Shown here: piece after piece, positions 1 through 10,953 of the stretch
Layout: each line of letters begins with the position of its first letter
Position numbering within the stretch: the stretch's first letter is position 1
Assembly: GCA_964030475.1 (NCBI GenBank)
Contig: CAXIPT010000019.1
Location: 179,292-243,291, forward strand
Length of the DNA: 64,000 nt
Reading direction: 5' to 3'
Source of the DNA: Tethya wilhelma
Taxonomy: Eukaryota > Porifera > Demospongiae > Tethyida > Tethyidae
The notes under the pieces: generated by a model
Told to the model about the DNA's origin: nothing
What the model saw: only the letters and a program-made list of their open reading frames with translations
The model's database searches: none
Position numbers and translations under genes: made by a program

Positions 1-787
1 TATGATTATAATACAAAGCTTAGCGTCTTAGGCTTTTTTGTCAGCTAGTTGAACACAGAGTTACAAAAGCGATGCATGATCATATAGTCTAGCTATTGCT
101 GCACTAACATAGCAAGTACTAAGCCTCTACCAGCTAAGACCATGGAGAAAACGAGAAACTAAACCGAAAATCGCGATCGCGACTAACATACTTATGAGCG
201 AAAAACTAGCTAGCCTAACTAAATCCCAAAAACGATGGTATAGCCAGCCTCATAGCCTAGCTATCCCTGCAGTAATATATGACGTACTAACCTTGTGCTC
301 TGTAGGACTCTTGAGAAAACAAGCTACTAAAAGCGATGGTCGTGATCGTAACCATTGTCACTTTATGAATCTATAGCGCCACGCCCAATTCATGGTCAAT
401 GTTATTAGATCATATTTAAGTAGGGCAAATACCTTACCTGTCTGCACAGCTAGTTCAAAGTTCACAGATACAAGCTTACTGCCAAAAAAAAGTGCTGAAA
501 TTGCAGTTATGCTTATAAATTTTGTACCTGTATTTTTTGTTCAAGGTCACTAATTTAACCCTCCGCTAAGTGTTAAACACAGGCTATTATTCGTTCTCTG
601 TCTCACTACATATACACAGCTTCACTACCCTTATAGCTCTCAACAGCCAGGACCCATCTACATGTTGACAACAAGAAAGTGTGAAATATTTGGAATCAGT
701 TATGATGCCATTCCAAGAATGGTAAGAACACAGGATTAACTTGAATACTAACACTTCATACCATGGGCTCAGTTGCCTGATCGATAA
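1..787. other. No recognisable gene
   Basis: Low-complexity-free AT-rich sequence with frequent stops on both strands. Short open frames of 60-99 codons exist but show no domain, no splice context and no biased composition. Nothing further can be supported here. Confidence 0.5.
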
Positions 788-1127
788 CAGTGGCGTATTC
801 AGGATTTCAGTCATTCTAGTGCTGATATAATGCAAGCGCAAAGTGCCCGGAAATTTTTGGGTAGCCACGCCCACTTTTTGCATCACCTGAGCAAAATTAT
901 TAATATTGATTGTACCGGAGACGGCATCGTGTTCTGCAGTTTTTTCGGCTTTTTCTCCAATCTTATGTAAAATTTCACTCTTGAATGTGAATTTAAAGTC
1001 TTATTAGCTCTTTTAATTATTTTATTAATTTCAAGCATAATTTATTGAACTGCTCATCTTGAGCGCTGCTTTACGTGCGATGACGTCATTATTTTCTGAG
1101 CCAGAGAGGTGCTCGGATACGCCACTG
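788..1127. mobile_element. hAT-like MITE with 5-bp target duplication (GATAA)
   Basis: The element starts CAGTGGCGTATTCAGGA and ends TCGGATACGCCACTG, which are imperfect terminal inverted repeats. It is flanked by GATAA on both sides (783-787 and 1128-1132). The interior has no coding capacity. CAGTGGCG-type ends fit the hAT superfamily; a 5-bp instead of 8-bp duplication fits the hAT5-type subgroup (family knowledge). It sits directly upstream of an exon of the GQNKN-type relic, so it may have landed in that gene. Confidence 0.75.
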
Positions 1128-1283
1128 GATAACTGGATGGCAGTAAACACAGGCAAGAGAGCAAATACCATCATTAGCCTACTGCATCATTACTTCAGCA
1201 ATCACAATTTCAGGGAAACTCCTCATGTCGACAACTGCAGTGGTCAAAATAAGAACAGGTAAGTTAGTCTTGTTACATGTATA

Positions 1284-1346
1284 TACACACACGCACACAC
1301 ACACACACACACACGCACACACACACACACACACGCACACACACAC
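1284..1346. repeat. CA microsatellite
   Basis: An interrupted (CA)n tract with periodic CG interruptions, lying just upstream of the acceptor of the second exon block of the GQNKN-type relic. The apparent His/Thr open frame through it is an artefact. Confidence 0.95.
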
Positions 1347-1598
1347 TTACATTCACATTTACAGATATATCACGGAGAGTCATGGTCGGCCTTAACACAA
1401 AGATTATCTTGTTGATTCTCATTGTTGAACACGCCAAGTTCTTTTCAGGTTGTTGCTATGGCCTCCTAAAGAGGGCAATTAGAAGGAGAAAAGTGGACTG
1501 CATGGATGATATCGCTCACATTATCGAAGATTCTGCAGTTGTAAACCATGCACAATTGGTTGGTGATCAAAAAGGTTAGTAAACAGTAAAAATTAAAT

Positions 1599-2485
1599 GT
1601 GAGGCTCCAAGGGAAAACCGGACATTTGGGAAATTATTGTTTTTAGAGTTAAATGCGGTTTTAGTTTATTTCGCGTTTTTGTGCGAAATTTTTTTACTGC
1701 ACGGGTGCATTGCGCTACATCTCAGCATGCTCCAAGCAAATTTGAGGGGTGGAGCTGCTTCTGTTGCAGAGATATAGACCGTATTGTTCGCCCTGTTTAT
1801 TTTTATTTAGTTGCTAAAGCGGAGAACTGTTGCTATGCTGTGCAACAGACCGTAGTGAATATTAATGAGCTAGCCAGCTGCCACAAAATGAATTGTTTAT
1901 TCGATGTTCTCAGTGCTCTATAAGCTCAGAATTTTGCTACAGCACATGGGCAGAAAGGTAAGCTAAAGCTTTATACGTGCTTGGCTAATCCAAGCACTTA
2001 CATACAGTAGCTTTCTACTCGTAAGTATTGCCTCTCCCTGTACTGCGATCGCGTACAGGTTATTTTAAGGCTTATTTTAGTTGTTGGAACTTACTATGCC
2101 TAGAATCTATCGCATGCGCTCACCTCCTTGAGTCCAGTAGCCGTCTTCTGGGTCTTCTTTACTAGCTACTCGCTTCTCACTAAATAATTTTAGTCACCAC
2201 GTGGCTGGCTGTGGTAATATTCAGCATGTACTGTACATGATCTAATTAAGATACGGAGAGTATACGGACCACCCATAGTTTACATAGCAACACGTTTACA
2301 ACTATTTTACCAGGAAGCCACGAGTGGAGGCAGGGCTGCTTGCAAGAGCAATATCTGGAAAACTACAACAGCTATGCGCACCAAATTTTGATATGCGCTT
2401 CCTAGAAAGGCCTAGATACACATGGAATAGCTAACTCAAAATTCGTGGAAATTCTCAAATGTCTGGTTTTCGCTTGGAGCCTCAC
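1599..2485. mobile_element. Non-autonomous DNA transposon A (MITE), TSD AAAT
   Basis: Terminal inverted repeats of about 35 bp: left end GTGAGGCTCCAAGGGAAAAC, right end the near-exact inverse finishing GGTTTTCGCTTGGAGCCTCAC. AAAT flanks both sides (1595-1598 and 2486-2489). No transposase is encoded. Internal blocks (a CGCG-rich stretch near the left end, GTATACGGA and the TAGCTAACTCAAAATT block near the right end) recur in the element at 6062-7115, so the two are the same family. It lies within an intron of the GQNKN-type relic. Confidence 0.85.
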
Positions 2486-2889
2486 AAATTTTAACAACTT
2501 GATGCTATTTTCTCTTTACACTCTTTAGGAAAAGTGTTAGTACATACATATGACTGGGCAACCTTTTTCAACGATGACTTTCAACAAACTGCAACAAAGA
2601 GAATCAAGACGTACCACAACTCTATCTTCAATTCCCAAACTTCTGGTTACATTTCAATGAAGTAACACAGTGATAGCGACAAAACAGAGCAGAGAGTAAT
2701 GCTCAAAAACAGACTGGAGGCCAAACCCATCTGAAATGCCAGAAGTAATTGCACTCAGCAAAGAGAGACAAGTTTACCTCTGAGAAAATTCGAGTTTGTG
2801 CATGACCATTCTATTTAATACCCACCCGCTAACATTACACTCAAGTTTATAGGAACTTACTTGCTTGTTGTCTTTTTCTTGAGTTAGCT

Positions 2890-4959
2890 TTTGGCTTTGA
2901 AAAGAGCCAAATCAAATGTACTCAAGTTGGATATTGTGGCCACATAATCGGACAGGATGGTGTCAAACCTGATCCCAAGAAGGTTGAGTCGATTATAAAC
3001 ATGCCATCACCAAGAAACAAAGAGGAACTTCAATGGCTTCTGGGAATGACCACGTACCTGGCAAAGTTCATTCCAAGCTACTCTCAAGTTTCTGCTCCAC
3101 TGAGAACACTGCTACAAAAGTCTGTTGAGTGGCACTGGGAACACCAACAAGAAGAGAGCTTACTACAGTTGAAAACATTGATCACTCAAGCTCCAGTTCT
3201 AAAGCTGTTCGACCCACAAAAACCAACAAGAATTTCTGTTGATGCAAGTTCAATGGGACTTGGTGCAGTCTTATTGCAAGATGGTGGACCAATAGCATAT
3301 GCTTCTAAATCCCTAACAGCAAGCCAACAAAATTATGCTCAAATAGAGAAGGAGATGCTGGCTATTGTGTTTGGGTGCACAAAGTTTCACGAGTACATCT
3401 ATGGGTTACACAATGTGCATGTGGAAACAGACCACAAACCTCTAGAGTCAATTCTCAAAAAACCCTTGCATCAAGCACCCACTCGTCTCCAAAGAACGAT
3501 AATGTCTATTCAAAAGTACTCACTCACAGTTGAGTACAAGGCTGGACGAGAGCTATTCACTGCAGATACGCTATCCCGGGCCCCACTTTCTGAAGAAGCT
3601 ACTGAACTAGAGTTTAAACAATATGCTGCAAACGGTATCCATATCATCACCAAAGCTCAGCCACATCAAAGAAGAAACAAAGGCAGACAACTCGCTCTCG
3701 GTACTGCTACAAACTGTGAAGAATGGATGGCCTGCACACAAGTCTGATACTGACCCTTCTGTCCGACCATATTGGAGTTTTCGAGACGAAATTAGTGAAC
3801 AAGATGGGATACTCCTAAAGGGACAAAGAGTCATCATACCCTCATCTTTGCGGCATGAAATGTTGCAGATCATCCATAGTTCGCACTTAGGCATTGAAAA
3901 GTGCAAGTGTAGAGCCCGAGATGTGATTTATTGGCCGGGAATGAGTACACAGATTGAAGATCTGGTCTCGAAATGTGAGATCTGCTCTCTCTATCAAAGA
4001 AGAAATAATAAAGAACCACTGATGAGTCACGAAACACCAAACCGACCCTGGGAGAAAGTAGGGGCTGACCTATGTGAACTGAATGGTCATACCTACCTTG
4101 TGCTAGTAGATCATTACTCAATGAAGTAGAACACCTGAAGAAAACAACATCTGCAAAAGTAACCAAAATATGCAAATCCCAATTTGCACGCCATGGGATA
4201 CCCAACATTTTGTGTACTGACAATGGACCTCAGTTTACCAGCCAAGAGTTTCGCAATTTTGTCACCCAATATCAGTTTGAACACCGAACAAGCAGCCCAC
4301 ACTACCCACAATCCAATGGGAAGGTGGAGAAAGCAGTCCAAATTGTTAAGAATATACTGAAAAAAGCAACTGCTGACAAACAAGACCCATACTCAGCCCT
4401 GCTGGCACTCCGCAACACACCACTCAATGACCAAGTGGGATCCCCAGCACAACAACTGATGGGACGACGCACAAGAACGCTCTTGCCCACAAATCACAAA
4501 TTACTTGTCCCAAAGACTATTCCACCCTCCACAGTCGTACAGAACCAAAAACAGAAGCAAAAATACTACTATGATCGATCAGCACAAATGTTGCCACCAC
4601 TGAAAAAGGGTGAAGAAGTAATGGTTCAGAACAACAAAACCTGGTTTAAAGCCACTGTATCGGAAGTAAATAGTAACCCACGATCGTATGTTGTTACCAC
4701 AGCTGATGGTCAATGCTCCAGACGGAATAGACGACATCTAAGGAAGTACAGGTGTAATGACCAGGGTACAGAAAGTGATTATGTCGATTGGGCAGCTGTG
4801 CAAGTCACCAGTACTGGGTGTCAAAGTGAAACCACAACTACTGATCGTGACGGTGAAACCATATCTACAACTCCAACTGAGGGCTCACAGCAAGTGCGCC
4901 GGTCTACACGTTCTACTCGGAAACCTGATCGATATGCTGACACCTTTGCAACTAGTTAA
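2890..4959 (+). pseudogene. Gypsy-type pol fragment: RT thumb, RNase H, integrase
   Basis: The reading starts in the reverse transcriptase thumb (GYCGHIIGQDGVKP) and continues to RNase H with the expected acidic residues (SVDASSMGLGAVL, IEKEMLAIVFG, VETDHKPL, TADTLSRAP). The integrase part begins with an H-H-C-C zinc finger (HSSHLG ... CEIC), then the DDE core: the first Asp in GADLCEL, the second in TDNGPQF and the Glu in SNGKVEKA. The C-terminal part has the WFKATV ... PRSYVV SH3-like fold usual in this clade. Two breaks disable it: a change of frame in the RNase H-integrase linker (about 3615-3650) and a short deletion with frameshift and stop between the first and second catalytic Asp (about 4118-4130). 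It lacks its 5' half and cannot be active. Confidence 0.92.
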
Positions 4960-5000
4960 CTATTAGTAAGTAAGTATGTGACTTTTGTTAAGAGGGAAGA

Positions 5001-5196
5001 TGTGACATTAATAATAATTATTAGTATTGTACTAGTATCTATTACGTCATATATACTCTTATTTAACCTTATGTAATCTTTGTAGACACGTGAGTTGTAC
5101 TTACACCATGTGCTGAGTTTTATGTAACTTCTTCATAAAGTTGAGTTGAGCACTGAATAAAGTTGAAGCTAGAACACGTCAATAACAGTTGTTACA
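5001..5196 (+). repeat. 3' LTR of the gypsy-type element
   Basis: The segment starts TGTGACATTAATAA and ends GTTGTTACA, with TGT...ACA ends. It is preceded by a purine tract AGAGGGAAGA that fits a polypurine tract. A TATA-like CATATATACTC lies at about 5048 and AATAAA at about 5156, giving the promoter and poly(A) order expected of an LTR. No second LTR is present in the window for dating. Confidence 0.75.
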
Positions 5197-8000
5197 ATGT
5201 GTTAAAGTAAAATTTCACAAAAATTTGCTGAAGAGTGTTTTCAAGGCAAAATAAATGTTTTTTGCAAAAAGTGTACTCTATGGTCTTAGAAAATTTTCTA
5301 AGTCCATAGTCGCTAAAAAAACAAGTTCTTTATCTCTACCGTGAGTAAGCTTTGTTTTTCACCGATAATGTTTTATACAACAAGAGAATGTTCCATGTGA
5401 TGAAAGAAGTAAAGTTTCACTGAAACGTTTCTTTTGTGCTGAAAAGTATTTTCAAGGTAAAATAAACGTTTTCTGCAAAAAGTTTACTTGATGGTCTTAG
5501 AAAATTTTCATAGTCACTCAAAAAAACTAAGTTCTTTATCTCTACCGTGAGAAAACTTTGTTTTTCACCAACAATGATTTTTACACCAAGAGAATGTTCC
5601 ATGTGTTGAATAAAGTAAACTTTCACAAAATGTTTTCTTTTGTGCTGAAAAGTGTTTTCAAGGCAAAATAAACGTTTTTTTGCAAAATATGGTCTTAGAA
5701 AAATTTTTAAGTCCATAGTAACTCAAAAAAACTAAGTTCTTTATCTCTATTGTGAGAAAACATTGTTTTTCACCAACAACGTTCTTTACACCAAGAGAAT
5801 GTTCCATGTGTTGAAAAAAGTAAAATTTCACAAGTGTTTCTTTTGTGCTGAAAAGTGTTTTCAAGGCAAAATAAATGTTTTTTGCAAAAAGTGTACTTAT
5901 GGTCTTAGAAAATTTTCTAAGTCCATAGTCACTCAAAAAATAAAGTTCTTAATCTCTATCGTGAGAAAACTTTCAACAATGTTTTATACACAAAGAGAAA
6001 GTTCCATGTGTTGAAACATGTAAGGTTCACTAAAATGTTTTTTTTGTGCTGAAAAGTATTTGTGACCGAATTTTGGAAAACCGACCAGGTAGTACCAAAC
6101 TTTGTTTGTAGTAATCGGCGGTTTTAGTGTAATTCGCGACACGCGCGCGAAATTGATTTTTTTGCACGAGAGGGGTGGGGCTTACCTTGGCAAGCTGCAG
6201 ACGAGATTTTATTTGTGGGGCTACTTCGATATGAGCGCTTGAATGCAGCTATGTCAGCCATTGCTAGCTTCTCTTCCGTTAGTACACGGGATGTGTTGCT
6301 ATGTTCATTGATTAATAATTCTGATAAGTACATGATGCAGCCGCTGCTTCTGCATCTCATCATAATAATGCATATTTAATTTAAAACAAAAAACACTGAA
6401 TTCTTCATCAACTAAACACTTCTAGCAGAAAGAAATCTCTTGAAGATCATCAGAAAACGCCCTGCAGCATTGCAGAATTGCTGGGCTATACCAGGAGCTG
6501 TTTATCTGCATAATAATGAATGAATGTTGTGAACATTGTGTATTATAAGTTTACAATGAAATTTGTGCGAGATACAAGCTAAGCGCTTATGATTCAATGG
6601 GTAGTAAGTATTAGCTAGACTATTTTCTACAGTTAGAATAGGTACAGATACATGCACTTACTATTGGGCGCTTATTTCTGCGCCATTTATAGCCTAGTTA
6701 CTCTAGTTACAGCCCATCCGCTACATTATTCTACTTAGTAGACTTACTTACCTCGTTCGTGAGTCCTCCCGGAAGCGGCTCTCTAGTCTTCTATGTCTTT
6801 GAAAAAGCTCCGAAAGTAAGTTCTTCGACTTACTTCATGCATATTCTGATACTACATAAAAATTGTACCACAAACATAAATTGTTTGTAACACGGATAGT
6901 ATACGGAGTTTGTGTAGCAACGTATTCGCTCACGTTTTTAGCGAGTAAAATTGGAATGAACGGTCGGTATATTTGAGCTCATATCTCCAAAACTATAGCG
7001 CCTAGCCGCTTCAAATTTGGAATATAGCTAGCTGCAATGACGTAGATTACTCTGCAATTGCTAACTCAAAATTTACAGAAAGTATTACCTGGTCGGTTTT
7101 CGCAAATTTGGTCGCATTTTCAAGGCAAAATAAACATTGTTTGCAAAAAGTGTACTTTATGGTCTTAGAAAATTTTCTAAGTCCATAAGTCACTCAAAAA
7201 AACTAAGTTCTTTATCTCAACCGTGAGAAAACTTTGTTTTTCACCAACAATGTTTTTTACACCAAGAGAATCTTCCATGTGTTAAAAAAGTAAAATTTAA
7301 CAAAAGTTTTTCTTTTGTGCTGAAAAGTGTTTTAAAGGCAAAATAACTGTTTTTTGAAAAATATGATCTTAGAAAATTTTCTAAGTCCATAGTCACTAAA
7401 AAACACTAAGTTCTTTATCTCTACCATGAGAAAACTTTCAACAATGTTTTATACACAGAGAAAGTTCCTTGTGTTAAAAAAGTAAAGTTTCCCAAAAGTG
7501 TTTATTTGTGCTAAAAAGTGTTTTCAAGGTAAAATAAACGATTTTTTTTCAAAAAGTATGAGTTTATGGTCTTAGAAAATTTTCTAAGTCCATAGTCATT
7601 AAAAAAACTAAGTTCTTTATATCTACCGTGAGAAAACTTTGTTTTTCACCAACAATGTTGTAACACCAAGAGAATATTCCATGTGTTGAAAAAAATAAAA
7701 TTTCACTAGAGTGTTTTTTTGTGCTGAAAAGTGTTTTCAAGGCAAAATAAAAGTGTACTTTATGGTCTTAGAAAATTTTCTAAGTCCATAGTCACTCAAA
7801 AAAACTAAGTTTTTTATCTCTATTGTGAGAAAACTTTGTTTTTCACCATAATTTTTTTTACACCAAGAGAATGTTCCATGTGTTGAAAAAAGTAAAACTT
7901 CACAAGTGTTTCTTTTGTGCTGAAAAGTATTTTCAAGGTAAAATAAACGTTTTTTGCAAAAAGTGTACTTTATATTCTTAGAAAACTCAGGTGTATTAAG
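5197..8000. repeat. Satellite array of about 205-bp units, interrupted
   Basis: Eight to nine diverged copies of a unit of about 192-218 bp. Landmarks recur in order: CAAGAGAATGTTCCATGTG, GTGCTGAAAAGTGTTTTC, AAGGCAAAATAAACG, then the palindrome CTTAGAAAATTTTCTAAG, then TTCTTTATCTCTACCGTGAG. Copies of the first landmark lie near 5383, 5588, 5794, 5994, 7265, 7457, 7675 and 7867. The array is split by the MITE at 6062-7115. Open frames inside it are by-products of the repeat. Confidence 0.92.
6062..7115. mobile_element. Non-autonomous DNA transposon B (MITE), TSD ATTT
   Basis: Left end GTGACCGAATTTTGGAAAAC, right end the near inverse ending TTTTCGCAAATTTGGTCGC, flanked by ATTT (6058-6061 and 7116-7119). 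It sits inside a satellite unit; a neighbouring unit (about 5443-5458) reads GAAAAGTATTTTCAAGG without insertion, an empty site that fixes the 4-bp duplication. It shares terminal and internal blocks with the element at 1599-2485. No transposase is encoded. Confidence 0.9.
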
Positions 8001-8739
8001 GACTGGGACCAAGAAATTTCAAGTCTATGTGTAAACAGTTTCAATGCAGCTTGAATAATATGTTCTATTGTTTTGCATATAACAATAACAATTAATGGTA
8101 AAGTAATGATAATGCCAGTAATTGATCTAGAGAAAACCATACCTACCTTAATTAACGCGCCTTAATTAATGCGTAAAAAATCCAAGATTTCCAAAACAAA
8201 TCTGCAAATTCGGCGAGGAAGATGAAGTGGTTACTCAACTTTAGCTGCCTTATTTTATTTAACATACACGACTAAAAGTAAAATCAACCTGTAGACTCAT
8301 AGCCGGCTTTTGATTAGTAAAAAAATTGCAAAAGTTCAAAAAACAGCACTTTTAGAAATATGGAATTTGCGAATATCTCACCTCCTGCTCACTGCTCGTA
8401 GTTCTTACGATTAGATCCAGTACTTTACCCTTACACTTTACTCTTACAAGTGTAAAGTACTCTGCAAGGCATGCGTTTAACTCGCCGCACTTAACAAAGA
8501 AGGTTTTTAGAAGTTCTCCATGCGGCCGCTTGCTAATTATGCACATAATCAACTCGTGACCACGTGATTATTAATAAAAGCTGTACCTGGCAAATCGAGC
8601 GGGAACTCAAACAGCTAGCTCGAAGCAACACAAGTCAGAACTCTTCTTTGCATATTACAGGTAAACAATGACTTTTATAGTGTAGCACAATAAATAATCT
8701 CCCCAAACTCGAAACAACACCACCGCAAAAACGACGGAA
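8000..8739. other. No recognisable gene; short inverted repeat
   Basis: AT-rich, stop-dense sequence. An imperfect inverted repeat built on AGTACTTTAC / GTAAAGTACT is at about 8409-8460. TTAATTAA-rich motifs occur at 8147-8170. Nothing else can be supported. Confidence 0.4.
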
Positions 8740-8839
8740 NNNNNNNNNNNNNNNNNNNNNNNNNNNNNNNNNNNNNNNNNNNNNNNNNNNNNNNNNNNNN
8801 NNNNNNNNNNNNNNNNNNNNNNNNNNNNNNNNNNNNNNN
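8740..8839. other. Assembly gap (100 unknown bases)
   Basis: A run of exactly 100 N. The round size suggests a scaffold gap of unestimated length. Confidence 0.99.
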
Positions 8840-8892
8840 GTTTATATACAATGTCATAATAAAAACTACAGCCTATTTTTTTAGTATTTATG

Positions 8893-9150
8893 CCAATTAA
8901 TTAACTGCAAATATTAATTAACACAGAATAAATGAACATTTAATTAGCCAAATAAAAAAATACAAATCAACTACCTAAATATGAGAACTTATGTAGATCA
9001 AACATTACTTTAGGTTAGTTTTCACTGGAAGGATTGCTTGCTTGATAAGAGTTTAGCTACAAAAAATCAGGGGGATAAATTAATCTACTCCTGCAAATAA
9101 CTCACCTTGTGTGTTGGGAGTTCAAAATCCCTCCAACTTGGTCTTTTAGT
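8893..9150. repeat. Dispersed repeat copy 1 (partner at 61665-61950)
   Basis: Shared blocks in the same order and orientation as 61665-61950: TTAATTAACTGC/TTAATTAACCGC, GGAATAAATGAA-like, CAATTAG-like, TGCAAATAACTCACC and AATCCCTCC. Identity is moderate, so this is an old dispersed family. Neither end shows clear inverted repeats. Confidence 0.6.
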
Positions 9151-9159
9151 AGAGCGCTA

Positions 9160-10940
9160 CCTTAATCACCTGACAAACTGCATAGCACATCTAAAGCCTA
9201 TGACTTAAATGCCACGGCTTTAAAATAATTAACGAGAGATATATTTGTCTACCAGCCCTAAAGAGTTAATTAATGTGACTTATGGTTTTTTGCATTATTA
9301 GCTTAATGAATAATTAATGAGTGGCGGTCAACCAATTTTTGCCGGCGAAATGTTTTAATGATAGGATAGTAGAATTTCCCGGCTTGTGTGCATTAATGCT
9401 GCTGTTACAAAGGGTTTTCTAAATAAAGCACACCACTCAGAAACATTTTCTGCAGTTATCTTGACCACAATAAATGTCAGGCAGATCAGAGTTAGACAAC
9501 TGGTTGACTGCCGCATTACTCATGAGAAATTAAATTATGATCTTTGTCACATGACCTACAAATTTTTTTGGAGTATGTTCAGGATAAGTGTGGAAATGTA
9601 TACATGTGTTTCCACTATGTTGTACCATCTATATACTTATATCAGCCATCTAGGCTGTGAAATTGTCTCCAGTTTAAACAGCAATGAAATGTTACAGGTG
9701 AAAATCACCCACTGGGTTGAATAGGTGGTAAACTATATATCAGTATAGCCATCAACCTGGTTTTTGTAGATTAATGCCGGCTTACGTAAACATAGAGAAC
9801 CGGATTTGTTCAGCACACTAGTATATGTCACACGTAAGACTCATTTTTGTGTTCATCTCTGGCTAACTATAAACTTCGATCTTGTTTCATTTGCACAGGT
9901 GTCAAGGTAAGACAAGTTTGTAAGATAATATTAACCAATCATTAAAAATGTTAATTTTTCCCCAGGAAATCATGAAAGTTCGAGTCAAATCGTTTTTAAT
10001 CACCATTGACAATTTCTATCTTGTCCAGCCATTAGAGCTAGTTGTGGGAAGAGGAAATGTGTCAAGAATCAAAAGAAGACGACTAGGAACGGTTGGTAAT
10101 ATTTGTATTTACTTTATAACATATGACTCCATAGCGATGTGAAATTGGGTGGCGGGTGAATATGTTGAATGTCACCATGTGTAATTCCAGAACCTATCCA
10201 CCTTCCTCCCAGTACTTTAAATTATGCTTATTGTATGGACGTTTGTTCTTTTTTCTCTTCTGGTTACTTCTAAACAACCGTCAGCTTTAAAATCTCTCCA
10301 GCTATGTCCTTATGGTTGCTAGAAAAATGGTTCTTTTCTCAACTTCTGCAATGTACAGAAATTGTCATAAATAAAAATAAGGCTATGCAAAAACTGTTAT
10401 GTTATGAATTGCCATATTTCTTAGAATATGATATACTAGGAGATGCATGTATAGAGTTACCCGATTGTGTTGCATTGTGTTCCAAGTGAGAGAAACAAGT
10501 TTATCCATTCTTTTGCATATTATAAGCACATCAGAGCATTAACTGTTAATTATAATACATGCATTAATGGTTAGTCAAAACTGTATTTTAAAATGGAGCA
10601 TTCCTGTATGTAATGTCACCTGATGGGGGTGACCAACTTGATAGCAGTTTAGAGTTCAAAAAAGTCCTGTATAGCGAAATATAGATGCATGGCAAGAAGT
10701 CCTACATATAAATTTGCACATGCATCCTTCCAGATGTTAGTTGTGGTTTGGACAACTTCCTGTCGGAGTAGTTTATCAAACATGACTGGCTGTTTTCTAA
10801 AGATTTTCTTGACATCACCACCTTTCAGGGATACTTAGCTGAAGGTTTTCCTTCAGAATCTCTTTTGCTAGACTCTAAATGTGACACCACACTCCTTTTT
10901 CTGTTGTTCTAACATCTGTAGGGCCACAAAAAGAAATAAA
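9160..10940. other. No confirmed gene; one possible exon at about 9965-10095
   Basis: A ttttccccag acceptor-like site is followed by an open stretch (EIMKVRVKSFLITIDNFYLV) to about 10095 before a gttggtaat donor-like site. No family is recognised and neighbouring exons were not found, so this is only a candidate. The rest is AT-rich and stop-dense. Confidence 0.25.
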
Positions 10941-10953
10941 TGCATGCAGCTTC

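Larger units (their letters stand above)
1133..2818 (+). pseudogene. Decayed transposase-like gene with D-x-C-x-G-Q-N-K-N motif
   Basis: Three exon-like blocks read in order. Block 1 (about 1155-1258) ends DNCSGQNKNR at a gtaagt donor. Block 2 (about 1364-1574) encodes a segment with VMVGLNTKIILL, HAKFFSGCCYGLLKR and SAVVNHAQLVGDQK, ending at gttagt. Block 3 (from 2529, after a ctctttag acceptor) contains VLVHTYDWATFF. Similarity continues past a TAA at 2663-2665 (SDSDKTEQ), then after a frame change (SKERQVYL) and again (EKIREFVHD), to 2818. This order matches a transposase-like family common as uncharacterised proteins in invertebrate genomes; some databases may label its core DUF7869, which I could not check. 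The block 1/block 2 frames do not join cleanly, and the in-frame stops and small indels show it is dead. Intron 2 carries a MITE (1599-2485). Whether it was once mobile or domesticated is unknown. Confidence 0.7.
2887..5196 (+). mobile_element. 5'-truncated Ty3/gypsy-type LTR retrotransposon
   Basis: The element holds the end of reverse transcriptase, RNase H, integrase and a 3' LTR. Gag, protease, most of reverse transcriptase and the 5' LTR are absent. Its LTR abuts the start of the 205-bp satellite, so it probably inserted at or in that array. A target duplication cannot be defined because the left end is lost. Confidence 0.9.

Noticed and set aside
5417..8012. Several minus-strand frames of 80-100 codons with similar sequences
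   Set aside because: They are copies of the 205-bp satellite read in one frame; stops and indels differ between units and no coding signal remains.
9386..9724. 112-codon plus-strand frame
   Set aside because: No domain, no splice or start context, and average AT-rich composition; the length is possible by chance in 64 kb.
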